From: Sceloporus undulatus
Taxonomy: Eukaryota > Chordata > Lepidosauria > Squamata > Phrynosomatidae
DNA: 64,000 nucleotides
Assembly (NCBI RefSeq): GCF_019175285.1
Contig: NC_056529.1
Coordinates: 12,941,034 to 13,005,033 of the forward strand
Direction: 5' to 3'
Below are positions 10,235-24,500 of this stretch, one piece after another (the first letter of the stretch is position 1; each line of letters begins with the position of its first letter). Under the pieces are notes generated by a model that worked only from the letters and a program-made list of their open reading frames with translations, was not told where the DNA came from and did no database searches. The position numbers were made by a program, and so were the translations under genes.

Positions 10235-11466
10235 ATGTATTAATATGCCGATGACACACAACTCCTCATCCAAGGAAACTGTCTCAGAACTGAACCTCGT
10301 GTCTGCTGTTTGTAATGGAGTGCATAAAAGCAAACAAATTGAAACATAATCCAAGCAAGACAGAGGTGTTCCTGGCCAGTTGGAAAGCAGATGAAGCAAC
10401 AGACTATGATAAGATTATGCTCTCCCTAAAATTTTAGGCTCACATCTTGGGTGTACTCTTCAACTTAGATCTCAGCCTGGATACCCAGGGTTCAATGGGA
10501 GCCAGGATCAGATTTGCAGTCAAGGTAAGTGCACCAGCTGCACCTGTTACTTGAAAAGTCAGATCCGGCTATGGTAACCCATGGCTCAATTACATTTCAT
10601 TTGGACTACTGTAATGCATTTTACATGAGGCTTTCTTTAGAAACTATTTGGAAATATCAGTGGGTCCCAAATGCTGCAGCCAGAATGCCGACTGGCCCAG
10701 TCAAGAAGTACATATATCTCTTTTTGAAACAGCTTCATTACCGTAGTTATCAGTTTGTTTCTGGTCACAATTAGAAATGCAAGCTGTAGCCTATAAAGAC
10801 CTATATAGCTTAAGTCCAGACTATCAAATGATTGTATTTCCCTATGCAAACCTACTGGGGTTGCCAATTAGTTTCTGGGCAAGGTACAAAATATTGGTTA
10901 TTACCTTTAAAGCCCTACATGGTTTGGGTCCAGGTTACCTACGGGATTGCTTCTTCCCATATAATGAACCTGTAGGACATTTACTCTGGTCAGCCAGGAC
11001 TACGTTAGCAACTGTCAGCCAGAAAACCTTTTTTTCCCCAGCTGCCCCTGTACTGTGGAACAACCTGCCAGAAGACATTCAACAGCTAAATATGCTGTCT
11101 GAATTTAAAACAGCATTGAAGACCAGTCTCTGTTCCAGCAGGCTTATTCAGAAGATTTTAAATTGTCAATTTTAAATTATGAATTAATATCTTCAGAGCC
11201 TTTTCTCACTTCTGCCACCAACACAGCCCCATCTGGTAAGGATATGAGACAGCTTTTTTAGTGGTTGCTCCCAGCCTCTGGAAATCCCTTCCATGGGAAT
11301 GTTCCCTCCCTCTTCTCTTTTCACTAATAGGCAGAATCCTTTTTTTTTCCCAAGCAGGCTTTTAATCATTATTTTAATGCCTAATTGCTTCCATTTTTTT
11401 CTCTTTAGACTGTGAGCCACCTTGGGTTTCACAATAGGACATAGGCGGCATAAAAATAAAGTATTT
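10235..11466 (+). mobile_element. L2-like LINE, 3' part with reverse-transcriptase remnant
   Basis: tattaatatgccgatgacac encodes the reverse-transcriptase active-site motif YADDTQLLIQ. Next comes NKLKHNPSKTEVFL, then TFKALHGLGPGYLRDCFFPY and WNNLPEDIQQLNMLSEFKTA, the usual C-terminal block of L2-clade LINEs. The tail gtgagccaccttgggtttca ... ataaaaataaagt closes it. It has many frame breaks and is a 5'-truncated fossil. It ends about 75 bases from the presumed DNAJA2 poly(A) site. Confidence 0.75.
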
Positions 11467-11539
11467 TCAGCTCCAGATTAATGTTAGGTATGAATTTATG
11501 AAGAAGGACATTACAAGGAATATCATTATACACCAAGTT

Positions 11540-11545
11540 TTTATT
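11540..11545 (-). terminator. Probable poly(A) signal of DNAJA2
   Basis: AATAAA on the minus strand, about 615 bases after the DNAJA2 stop. Other AATAAA sites near 11706 and 11904 could be used instead. Confidence 0.45.
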
Positions 11546-12157
11546 CAGTTTTCAAAACCTTTCACAAGATAGTAAAAACTTTTACAACCACTTCTGATTT
11601 TTGTTTTTAATCTTCCATGGTTCCCCATCAGTTCTATCCCATTCTTGTGCCAAACCCATTTACTTACCATGCATCTAAAGTGATAGATACAGGCTATGAA
11701 ATTCTTTATTCTATTTATAGCAGCTTATGCAGGTGCAGCCAAATACCAAGCCTTGGGAGTTTTACACAAAACTTTACAATGTAGAATTTGAATTTAAAAT
11801 ATAGAACTTAAAATCTACACAAAACTGGTAAAAATCAAGCACAGGTACAAGGACTGAAACTTAACCCAAGTGAAAAGGAGTCTCATCTTCCATTGAAGTG
11901 CCTTTATTCTGCTACGGAACAGTCAGTCAAAAAAAATATGAAGATGTAAGCTTTTTTGTGGTTAGTTTAAATTATACACTCTGTATATACTTATGGACCA
12001 ATTTAAAAGTTACACATACAGCAACAGATGTCCGTTGGGCTCATGTGGATTGCTTGTACAATCCAACTGGATTGCTCAAAACAAGTCAGGCAAAATCTGG
12101 AGAGAAAAATCCATGTGTAACTTCCCCCTCCCCTCCCCAACACCCCAGACAAAACTT

Positions 12158-15100
12158 TTACTGATGGGCACACTGTACCCCAGGTCCATGATGGCCACTT
12201 TCATCATCAGAACTATCATTGTAAGCTTCACGCCTCTGGCCACCAGTCGAACCACGAGTGGTATCAAATTCCTGGAGATCTACCTCCTCTGCTTCACTAA
12301 TTATGTTGGGGACATCTGGTCTGGCAGGCAGCAGATCTTCAAGTTCCTGCAAAATACACATGGTAGAAACAGGGATGAAAAAGTGAGAATTTATAGACTC
12401 ACAGCTTTCTACTCTACTTGGCCAGCACATTTCCTTTTGACTCCCCTTATCTCATCAAACAATTGAGCTTTATGCATGCTGTGTTCTCTTCTAATAATGT
12501 GAAGACATGTTTTGGAGTGTGGCAGAAAATGGATTAATTTGGTTTATTTCATTTATATGCCTTCTATCTCCAAAGGAGTTGCTGAGCAGGGAGCAATGCA
12601 TCACTTCCCTCATGCACCATCTCCTTTGAAACTCACCTATTGCATGACATGGCCATGTAGGAGTTAGTGTGGGGCAGGGGGGGGCCCACTGGAGAAGCAC
12701 TTGGCTACATCCTTACAGCAGGGTTACAGCTTCATCCACTGGGACCTCCCAAGGATCCTGAGATTTGTTTTTGTCACTGTATTTCTGGTTACAAGGATAC
12801 AGGCAGACAATTTGTTGTTTCTGCTGTGTGCTTTCAAGTTGTTTCCAACTTATAGTGACCCTATCACTCGGTTTTCTGGGGTGAGTGTGTCTGCCTTGCC
12901 CAAGGCCACCCAGTGAGTTTCTATGGCTGAGCAGGGAATCAAACCCTGGTCTTCAGAGTTGTAGTCAAATGTTCAAACTGCTAAAGCATGGTGGACATTC
13001 CACCAGATACTAAATGACCTTGAGCAGGTAGGGAGAGAGAAGAGAAGATGGGATCAGAACAGAGGTCCATTTAATGGGTAGTCTGTTTCTTACAGTGGGC
13101 ACCAGATGCCAGTTGTTTTTCAATGCATATCATTCACAGTCTAAGCTCCTCTAATGCCATTGTATTATGTGGCAGTGTATTTCACAAGCTATGCTCTGCA
13201 AATAGGTGTTTCTTTTGACTGTGATAAATTAAATGCCAATTGCTCTCGCCACATAGGTAGCACTTCATATTGCCTTACAATTTGCTTCCAAAGCATGGAA
13301 CATTGCTAGCCCAAACTGTAGCCCTCAAGTATTTTTAAAATCATACTAATAAGTCAAACCCACCATGTTTTAACATTTCTGTACAAGTGTGAATCACTGA
13401 TACCTGAGATTAATTTGCTGTCATGATCTAACTTTAATGAGCAAAGATATGATTGCAGCCTACTTATGTAAATATTCAACCACTGACTAAAATTTGCATA
13501 ATATATTAACAAATGTGATGGAGATATAAAAACCTTGGGATGTTTAGCCTGGAGAAGAGAAGATTAAGAAGTGATATGATAGTCCTGTTTAAATATTTGA
13601 AGGAATGTCATATTGAGGAGGGAGCTAGCTTGTTTTCTGTTGCACTAAAGAACAGGACCTGGAGCAATGGATGCAAGCTATAGGAAAAGAGATTCCACCT
13701 CAACATTGGGAGGAACCTCCTGACAGTAAGAGCTGTTTGACAATGGAACACACTCCCTCAGAGTGTGATGGAGTCTCCTTCCTTGGAGGTCTTTAAACAC
13801 AGGTTGGATGGCCATCTGAAGTGTATGCTTTGATCTAGAGTTCCTGCATGGCAGGGGGTTGGACTGGGTGGCCCTTGTGGTCTCTTCCATCTCTACGATT
13901 CTTTGATTCTGCTGCTGAGATGCACATAAGATCAGAATTTTACGCAGATATCCCAGGATACTTACTGTAAGCTTTTCTGGGCTAATCCAGTTATTTTCAG
14001 GAAACTGCACATCAAACTTTATGTAAAGATCTCCCTTTTCAAAGGGATTGCGGTACTGAGGCATCCCTTCCCCTCGTACAACACGGACACAGCCTAATAT
14101 AAGAGAAAAAAAACACTGGATAATTATTACAAGACACTCTAGTTCCCCTCTGTACAAAACCAAACATACTGTAGAAATATCACAATCCAAAGATGAGATG
14201 AACACAGTCTCCGAAACTCCCCCCCTTCCCGGCTCCCAAAACCAACTATCAGGTTATACCTGGTTCAATTACTTTTCCTGGGGGATATTTCACCACAATC
14301 TGACGTGCATCAAGGTGCTTAAATGTGAACTGAAAGCCACACAGTGCTTCAACAAGTCCTATCTTGTGTGTCATGTGCAAATCATTTCCATCTCTCTGGA
14401 ACACCTTGGAAAAGGGAGAAGAAAAACAGATTTAGCAACAATGGGGACAGACCTATAGGAAGCTGACTACCATAGACAAAACATATTTCAAGACAGACAG
14501 TAAGGTCAGCTTTAGCATATTTTCAGTTTTAACCCATCAGTTTGTGCTAGTCTCCCAGTTCTAACTGTTCAAACACATGAACATAAATCCCCAGAAAAGC
14601 TGGCTTACAAGAAGGACAAATGGGCCAACATAATAGGTATTAGAACACAATTATATCTGTAAAGTCACATATTACCGTATATACTTGACTATAATTCAAC
14701 CTCATCTATAAGTCAAGGGCAGGGGTTGTTTTTTTTTTTTGGGGGGGGTTATGGATTTTGATATGACCCATGGATAAGTTGAGGCTAAACCTAGCGGCGT
14801 GTAATGAAGGATGTAAAGAATAAAGCAATGGAAAACAATGCCAAAGAACTTACAAAATTACAACAGGCCTAACTATTTGAACTCATATTAAAGGCTGGAT
14901 GGATGAGAGAGTAGAAGGGGGTCAGAGCTTCCAAATCAGATTAAACTCTTGCGTTTCACCAGGGGTTGGAGATTCTGTCTGTCTGCCTGTCTATCCATCC
15001 ATCCATGGATAAGTTGACTCAGGTTTCTGAGGTCAAATGTTTAACCTAAATTTCTAGACCTATACATGAGTACATACAGTTTTGAAAAGGTTACATGTTA

Positions 15101-15523
15101 ATCACATCAACTTTTCTGAGAAATGTAGTTAGGAAAATTCAGTCAATTTTCTAGGAAGATTTATCATCAGACTGCCTGCAATGTTTGAAAAGCCACCAAC
15201 ACTTGCATTTTTAATATATGCTTAAGATGTAGGGAAGTGGCTAGAAGACTGTTGGACATGTGTCNNNNNNNNNNTATACTCTGAGATAATATGGACTGTT
15301 GAATTTGTTCTGAACTCCAACCCAAATAAAGTAGCTGACCCCTGATTGGCCACAGGCACTGTTTATTGGTTAATTATTGTTACTGTTTTTAAGTATGTTT
15401 TAATTGTAATTGGTTTAATGTATTTTAAGAGAGGGGTGGGATTGGGGGCTACGTTACGGAATGTATATTTTAATGTTGTAAGCCGCCCCAGTTGTGTTGT
15501 GCAGAGGGGCGGGATAAAAATAA

Positions 15524-15573
<50 letters not shown>

Positions 15574-18500
15574 NNNNNNNNNNTAAATACACATAGCCAT
15601 ATTTATGTACACTAATTTAATTACCCTCTCGTTCCCTTTTCCCATGGTTAAAATCGCATATCATTCTAACGCCAGCTGAGTTCTACCACACCTCATGCAT
15701 TAACCTGAGAGGAAGAGGAGGCAGAGATACATGAGCCTACATAAGCTTACTCAAACATGAAATCCAACAAGACTTACTCCACTGTAACACCTTATAGATT
15801 CGTGGTCATTGCCCAGCTCATGGACCCAAGTCTCAACTACTAAAGACTAGAAGGGCAGGAAAGAGTGCTCCAGAAATTTCTAATCGCTCCTGAATCAAGT
15901 AAATATCACAATCCTATAATTACATACACCACTGGACTCAACAGGAAGTATAGCACTGAGAAGGACTGGGCAGTACAGGAATATCTCAGTCAACCAATCT
16001 TACAGAAAGTTCATTTTAATAAAGTTTTTTTTACACTTGCCCATCTCTTTTTTCCTTGGCCTTTTATTAGCTGTTATTGTTGTTTAATAGCAGCATTAGC
16101 ATTTGGAGAATGGTGAAGGCAAGCTAGAGAAACAGATTCTTTAGTGTCAGGCACAATGTGTACAGAGAGTTATATAATAAGGCTTGTACCTCATGTGTAC
16201 ACTTGTATACCATGTGTACAGTAAGCAATGCAATAAGACCTGTTGCAAAAAGTGCAGGATTCTACCCTGGCCAATTCTAATACAGCAATGTGTGTCTGCC
16301 TTCAACAGGCAAGGTAAACAGCAGCTGCCTGCAGAATCCTTACTGAACATGCATGGCCAACAAAAGAGAGAGAAAAGGGAAAGAGGATTAGTCTGTCTCA
16401 CCAGCTATTCCCAACATGTTTTAAAAAAACACCCATGGATCTATATATATATATGGCCATTATTATATTATAAGAATACTATAAGAAAAACTGACCCTGG
16501 TGAAAACAAGTAATAATCTTTTTATGCATTTTTAAGAAGCATTCAAGTGGTTGCTAGGAAGTCCAACATGTTTTTCTTTATCTATGTGAGAATCACTTGA
16601 CCAGGTTCTTTCACCTCAAATGTGTGTATTGCTAGTTTTTGATAAAAAAGTGTTGAAACATGTTCAGCTGCTCTTCTTGTTGTGGTGTAGGAGCATAATC
16701 CTATTCTTTTGCTGTTATTTCTACCTTTAGTCCCAAATTTTCTGTTGAAGTAGTAAAGCCCAAGAACATACCTACTTCATTAACTGAAATATACTTGTAT
16801 ATGCCCTTTTGCATCAGGCATGAAACCTATTAGCAAAGGAGGAGAAATGTAAAAGTGCTTAAGCCTCTTACAGTAGGTGCTGTCCTTTAGTTGGGGTTGC
16901 AAGCTCTTTTATATAGGGAGTTCACTTTTCTGCTTATGTTACACTGTAACCAGACACATACTGATGACTTAATACTAACAAAAACACCTCAAATTCATAT
17001 CTAGATTATGCTCACAAAGCTCTTTGCACTTACATAAATGCATTTAAATAATGGAAAAGGTGTTGGGAATCCCAAACACAATAGTTTTGGAGCAAGCCCT
17101 CTGAATTCAGTGAGATATGCAGGCAAATATTTAATGTCTAGCTTTGAATTTTCAAATTGTTTAGTTTTAGATGTTAAACAATCAGCGCCACGTGTATTTC
17201 AATGGCTTAAATTAGAAGTGGAAAAGTGTAAGACATTGCTAGTTTCTCTAATTTCCATAGAAGATTAAAATTGAAAGGTTTCTAGTATTCTTCCTCTAGT
17301 GCAGTGTTTCCCAAACTTTGGTCCTCCAGATGTATGAGACTTCATCTTCCAGAATTCCTGACTGTTGACCAAGTTGGCTGGGTCTTCTGGGAACTGAAGT
17401 CCAGAACACCTGGAGGACCAAAGTTTGGAAATCATTGCTCTAATGGATGAATTTATGTATTTAAAATGTAGAAACCTATATACACAGTGAAAAAGTACTT
17501 AATATGTACTGATCCTATACACAGATTAAGAACATGAGACTTAGTTTACAACCTAAAATGCACACTACACAAAGGGACAAAGGCACTTTCGCAACCAATA
17601 ACAACTGTAAATCAGCACTGGATTTTGGATCTGGGGTACGCAGGGGGCCACTGAGAGAAAAATAAAAATCTTTGCACTAAAAAAAAAATACACCCAGAAT
17701 TATTCAGGAACAACTAGGATAATCCTCCTCTTCATCTGAAGGCAGTGCCAAGATTCCTTTCCTGTTGGGTCCACGTCTCTAACAAGACAACGAAAGCCAC
17801 CATACTCTAAAGTTACACAGCAGTTCTGAGAAACCCGAATTAATGAAGTTCAAATAACGGCTAGTTTCCAGAAAAGCAGATGACGAAGTTCTGCTTCCCA
17901 CTACTGCCAAGCTCGATGGAAGCACAACTACGCTGCTTCTCTAAATATTACAAAGAGAGGCCCTTCTGCACGTAGAACGTCTCTTGTACCCATTAAAGCG
18001 CTCTGATTCCATGCTAGAACACTGCTGTGTGCAAAAAATGATAATCCAAGGAAGATGTTCTGTATATGCAACCTGTAGAACAAGCAAAAGTACAAGAACT
18101 GCCTGTACTCTTGCTCAAGCATCTGTAGGACAGCTCTAGCAATTATTTTCCTTTCATCACTATCTATTCATTTAATGAAGTATCACAATCCCAAGCACTC
18201 TCCTGGTCTTCCAACAAAAGGCAGTTTTGCCCTTTCAGCAATATTTACCTCGTGCTCCTTTTCTTGAAGCAGGAGAACTATGTCACCTGGCTCCACACCC
18301 GGGGCTTGATCGGCTTCTCCAGTAAAAGTGATTCTTTGTCCGTGCTTCATGCCTTTGTCTACATGAACTTCAAGAATCTTTACTTCTTTTATCACCTTCT
18401 TCCCTTCACATTTTTTACAGCGATCTTTTTCATTGATTACTTCCCCTAAAAAGAAAAAGCATGATACAATCTCTCAATCTGGCTTCCTTACCAAGCAGCA

Positions 18501-21500
18501 GGATGCTATTGTCCACCATCACAGAATTTCAGGATCCTACTGAGACTAATTTTCCATATCATTTAATGGCAGCATGTCATCACTGTCCAGTTTATGCAAA
18601 TCAGTGTCTTCCCATTCAAACGGTTTACATTTTACATAGTAAGAGAAATGGAAGACAAACTGCTATTTCATATATCTGCACGGTATCTGTGTGCACTGCA
18701 CATGTGCCTTCAAGTCACCTTTTGACTTATGGCAATCCCATGAATTTCAAAGCGTTTTCTTAGGCAAGGAACGCTTGGAGATTGGCTTTGCCAGTTCCTC
18801 TAAAAGACAGACTTCAGAACCTGATATTTCTTGGCAGTCCCCCATCCAACTCCCAACCAGGGCTGACCTTGCTTAGCCTCCAAGATCAGACAGAAACTGG
18901 TGCCTTTACGATATTCTATTTCACCAGAAAAGGACAAATTCTTATTTTAAAAGAGCATTTTGTCTGCTGCTATCCCATGGCTCTATTGCATCTTGTTTTG
19001 CTAAAAGGAATGCAGAAACCAACTGAGAGAAATACAAATGCCTCTGCTTATGGAATAGCTATTTCAGCAATTTCTAAAAGATGGTTTTGCTATACGCTTA
19101 CGTTACCACAGCAGCATATACCCCAAACTCCCATAATGGAGAAATAAAGCTTAAAAGTGCTGCCACAACCTGATTGAATTACTCAAGGAGCTTTTTGAGG
19201 TAACCATGTGCTAGTCATATGTAATTATATATTCTTCATAACGTCATATGCAAAGCATGATACTAACTTGTCAAGGCAAAACACACTCATCGCACAAAAC
19301 TGCACCCTATTTCTGAAGCAGATCTCATTAAAAAAACATTATGATGGATGCTTACTTGACAAACTGGGGATTCAGCCTATCAAAATACTTGGGGGAACTC
19401 CTCCCTTTGCCAACATTCGCAGAAGAACTGGTGACTTACCTTCTCCATTGCAGTCAGAACAGACAGACTGCATCTGTTGAACCATCCCAGGAGCCAGCTG
19501 TCTGATCATAATACGCACACCTCTGCCCCGACAAGCTGTACACTTCTGAACTGCTCCAGATTTACCCCCTTGACTAGATCAAAAATTGGTAAACATTTAT
19601 TAGAAATCTAAACAGCATTTTAAAAAAATATATATTATGAGTCCAACTAGTGGGTTGAGAACATCCAGAGTATAACAACTCCTAAAAGCTAAGTACTCCA
19701 TGCCCAATCTTGCCCAGGATTGGAGACCACCTGGAGATGCAGATTAAAATGTAAATTATCAAGGTTGAAGAGTGCTGTTACCAAAACAAAACAAAACAAC
19801 ACAACACAACCCTGGGCTGTCAAAATCACACACACTTTCTTATTTCAAAGCAGGCTGAACCTAAAAAAACCAAAGCCTGTGAAATGAATTCTAGGTGGAC
19901 TTTAATAATAAAAATAAAATAAATAAATAAAAGTTTTATTTATATACCGCCCTTCCGTAGATCAGGGCGGTTTACCTTTTGTATTAGCATTATTCTGCCA
20001 CAGAACATTTTTTTCTTAAAGAACTGATCATCTTTTTTCAAGCGTCAAGTAATTAATCTTTAACAACAGTTGACTTAAGCAACACAACTTACCCGTTACA
20101 GGCGCTACAAAGAACATTCTTGCTAAGTTGTAGTTTGGTAGTCTTTCCATTATATAGATCTTCTAAAGAAACTCTAAAGAGAAAAATGTGCTTGTTTTTA
20201 GTCTTGCTGTAAGTACAGGGAAGGACTATGAGATATGCTAAACCAAGAGGCAAAATTGTATCTCAATGAATGAAAAACCAATGTGTCGAATTCTAGCATT
20301 ACTGTTTCTGAGCAATTCAGGAAATCCAAGAGCAACTGTCACTGGATGAGCTATGCACTATCTTGCTGCCATCACATGGTGGTTTTGCAATCTTACTAAA
20401 AGATCAGATGCACATAAGGAATTTTTAAAAATTATTTATTAATTTTTAACCTTAGCAATCTAATTTACAATCAAAATAAAAATGATATACATTCAGTATA
20501 TAAAAAACAAAAGAAGACAAAAAGAGAACAGGAAAGAGAGAGAAAGACATAACTAAAACACAGTAGTGAAAAGAAGAAAAAAAAATTATTCTAGCATTAC
20601 AGATATAGCTAAATAATCTTACTAGAATTACTAATAGCTATAAGTATAACATTGTTAAATTTCTTATTGCTGAAAACATCCATAAACAATTTCCAATCTT
20701 TCAGAAATTTTTCAATTGGCTTATCCTTTGGAACATATATTAATTTGGTCATTTGGGGTAACACAGGTTGGGGCCACAGCAACCGCCACTCTCCTAACCT
20801 GGCTTTTTGCCAGCACAAAAAGAAGCGGCAAAATGCCACTCCTTTATGAGCCAGCCAAAAGCCGGCTTTTCCACCACCGCCCAGCCTTGCAGTGCTCCTA
20901 CGGCGTCTAGACACCACGCTGCTGGAGCACTGCAAAGCTGCCCACCGTATGGTCAGGTGGGTGGTGTGACGCCACCCCCCAAGCTTCACCCCTCAGCAAC
21001 CTTAACCATTTCGATTCATCCATCGTCAATACTTCTCTGCATTTCCAAGCTTGAGCAAACAATAGTCTTGCTGCTGTTATGCAATGAAAATGTAATCCAT
21101 ATTTATTATCCAGTTCTTTATCCATTGTCACAACAGAAACGTTTGTTTTCTGGTAACATTACAAAATCTACCTTTAAAATACTTTGGATTAACATATAAA
21201 GCTTAGACCAATAACCTTTCCCATTTTTTTTCAAATCCACTAAATATTTAAAAAGGAGCCCTGTTTATGTTGACATAAACATTGGTTTGAGAGACTCTTT
21301 GACATTTTTAACAGCTTACTTGGGGTTTAGTACCTTCTAATAATAATTTTATAATACACACAAAATTCTGAGCCTACCATAGGAAGTATTTTTTTACAGG
21401 TTCATCTTCTGTATCTAGTTTTAAAAGCCAATGATACAATTTTTAAATTCCATGTTCATAATTTTTACAAAACTCTAAATAAAATTCATTTTCTCCTATC

Positions 21501-24500
21501 TCTACTGCTGCATTTCTTTTAAATCTGTCTTTATGTTCATAGAATCATAGAGTTGGCAGAGACCACAAGGACCATCAGACCAACCCCCTGCCATGCAGGA
21601 ATACACAACCTCAAAGCACTCCAGCAAATGGCCATCCAGCCTGTTTAACAGCCTCCAGCTCTGGTCAAAAACCTCCAAAGAAGGACTCTACCACACTCGG
21701 AGGCAGCATATTCCACTGCTGAACTGCTCTCACCTTCAGGAAGTTCTTCCTGATGTTTAAGTGGAATTTCTTTTCCTGTAGTCTGAGTCCATTGGTCCAG
21801 GTCCTAGTCTCTGGAGCAGCAGAAAACAAGCTTGCTCTATCTTCCACATGACATTCTTTCAAATATTTAAACATCCAAATGGCTTGTCATGTCACCTCTT
21901 AACCTGCTCTTCCCCAGGCTAAACATGCCAAGCTCCCTAAACCAATCCTCATAGGTCATGGTTTCCAGATATTGCACCATTTTGGTCACCCTCCTCTGGA
22001 CACACTCCAGCTTGCAAATGTCTTGAACTGTGGTGCCCAAAACTGGACACAGTATTCCAGGTAAGGACTGACCAAAGGAGATGAGTGGCACTTTTACTTC
22101 CCTCAGTCTAGACACCATATCCCTACTGATGCAACCTGTTGCATCACACTGCTGACTCATGTTTAGCTTGTGGTCCACTATGTATGACTTCTAGGTCCTT
22201 TTGCATGTACTGTTGTCATGCCAATTATTACCCATCCTATATCTGTGCATTTCATTTTTTTTCTACCTAAGCATAGCACCTTGCATTTGTCCCTGTTGAT
22301 ATTCATCTTGTTAGTTCTAACCCAGCTGTCTAATCTGTTAAGGTCATTTTGAATTCCCACCCTGTCCTCCGCATTATTGGCTACCTCTCCTAATTTGGTG
22401 GCATCTACAAAGCATGCCAACTAGTATATATTCTATTTTCTTATACAATGGGACATTGATATCTGCTAGGGTTTTGTTCCAGGATCCCTCATGAATGCCC
22501 AAATTCCATTAAATGCAGCAACATAGTAAAGTGGTGTCCCTTATATAAAATGGCACATCAAGGTTTGCTTTTTGGATTTTATATTTTTAAATAATATTTT
22601 CAAGCCATGGATGGTTGAATCCATAAGTAACAAGTCCTTGGATATGGAAGACTGGCTGTGTGAGTGTATTGAAGACAAAAATCATATTTGGGATATTTAA
22701 GGAAATATTAATTATCTACCCCTTTCTGGGACAAATTTATTCTACATTAAATGAAACTGTTTTCACATTCATTTAAGCTGTTTTATTATAATATTATTCA
22801 ATTTTTCGTAACTTCTTAACTACTCCCAGTCTTTTGGATGTCTCCTTCTAGGGCCTTCTCCAACTTTTTGAACAAAACTCTTGCTCTCCCCAAGGATTTT
22901 ATTGTAACGAATAAGTGTGGTGTAGCGGTTTGAGTGTTGAACTACTATTCTGGAGACCAGAGTTTGATTCTCTGATCAGCCATGAAAACTACTGGGTGAC
23001 CATGGACAAGTTGCATGCCCTCTGCCTCAGGAGCAGGCAATGGCAAACCTCCTCTGAACAAATCTTGCCAAGAAAACACTATGATAGATTCGTCTTGGGG
23101 TCACCGTAAGTCAGAAATGAAGGCACATAACAACAATAATCAGTGGTTACCAAGCCCTCTGGGACTATCCAGAGAAAAGCGCTCCCCCATTGCAGCCAAT
23201 GGGGTTTCAGCGTACACAGTTTTCCCCATATGCGGAGGGATCTGGAACGGATCCCTGCGTATGGAGAGGTCCCACTGTAATTCCCATCAAATTATCAGAG
23301 ATCTCATGTTCATGTTTATAAGTACAGTGGATCCTTGTTATTCACTGAGGTTTGGTTCCAGGATCCCCTGTGAATAACAAAATCCATGGATGCTCAAATC
23401 CCATAAAATACAGTGGCGTAGTGAAATGGTGCCCTTTATATCAAACAGCAAAATCAAGGCTTGGTTTTTGGAATTTATGTATGTTAAAAAAAATTCAAAC
23501 CGTGGATGCTTGAATCCATGGATACAGAGGGCTGACTAGTACCTGTGGGATTTTGAACTGATGCCATGATCTCATTGAATTGTTTTTCAGCAAGCTCTTT
23601 AAACTTGTCCTGTAATGTCTGTAATGTCCTATTCTAAGTTCCCATTACTTTCTGCAACGTGTTTGTTCAGCACAAAAATCTGGTTAAACATCTCAGATAT
23701 TGAAACTTGCTTTTTAATAAGCTCCTGAAGAGTTTAACCTAACTATCTCTAGACATTTTTCTGGTGGCCATATTTATGATGCCTTATAAATCACTTTCTG
23801 CTTAAGTTCCAGTATTAGGAACAATATTTATTTCCCTTTTTCCACATAAGCCTTTTAATGGTTTAATGCTTGCAGATGCTGAATGTATTTCTTATTTCCA
23901 GCCACTTAATTTAATCTTCAACTGTTTGAACACTATGTTGTCCACCTCTCTCGTTGGTTTCAGTTTTCAAGCACTTTAAGAATGGAAACTGGACTTTGAA
24001 TATTTATGATACAAATTGTTTGTACTCAAGTGTAATAAATCACCAAATGATCAGGGAGTTTCTTGTTCCTTGTTCAACATGGGCCATCCAGGGTCCTCTG
24101 ATAATATTGTAAATCCTTGTTTAGAGACCCTTCTGTCTAGTCAACCCGCTTTAATATTTTATGATTCTTCAACTTTGCAGTGAGGAACATTGTCATTTCT
24201 AGGGCTTGAATCTCGACCAGAGAGCTCCCCAACCCATTCCTGAGTCAGAAGGTTATCCAGAAGACTGTGATTCTGCCCTTGTGCATTTTTCCATACCTTA
24301 TAAGCATAAAGGTAATACTACATCCTACAAAGATAGAGTGACACACCAATTGTACTGCTAACAGTTGCTCATCTTGGTTAGAGTCCTAGGGGCACATATG
24401 TAAATTAAGCATGGCAATATGTGAATATATCCTTTACATCACAATAGCTCAGGGAAGTTTATATGGATCTCCATTCACTACATCCTCATAATAGCCTCTC

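Noticed and set aside
10777-11175. 132-codon open frame with conserved-looking protein
   Set aside because: Matches the L2-clade LINE C-terminal block, not a host gene.
13678-14205. 175-codon minus-strand open frame
   Set aside because: It fuses DNAJA2 exon 8 by read-through with antisense CR1 sequence; splice sites at 13966 and 14093 explain the real part.
15528-15573. Poly-isoleucine or poly-tyrosine open frames
   Set aside because: A TTA microsatellite next to an assembly gap.
18830-18900. Possible 5S rRNA gene (also 25300-25380)
   Set aside because: Only part of 5S is present, diverged, and joined to a BovB-like tail, so it is a SINE head.
22913-22985. Possible tRNA gene
   Set aside because: A and B boxes are present but the cloverleaf is not, and a SINE body follows.
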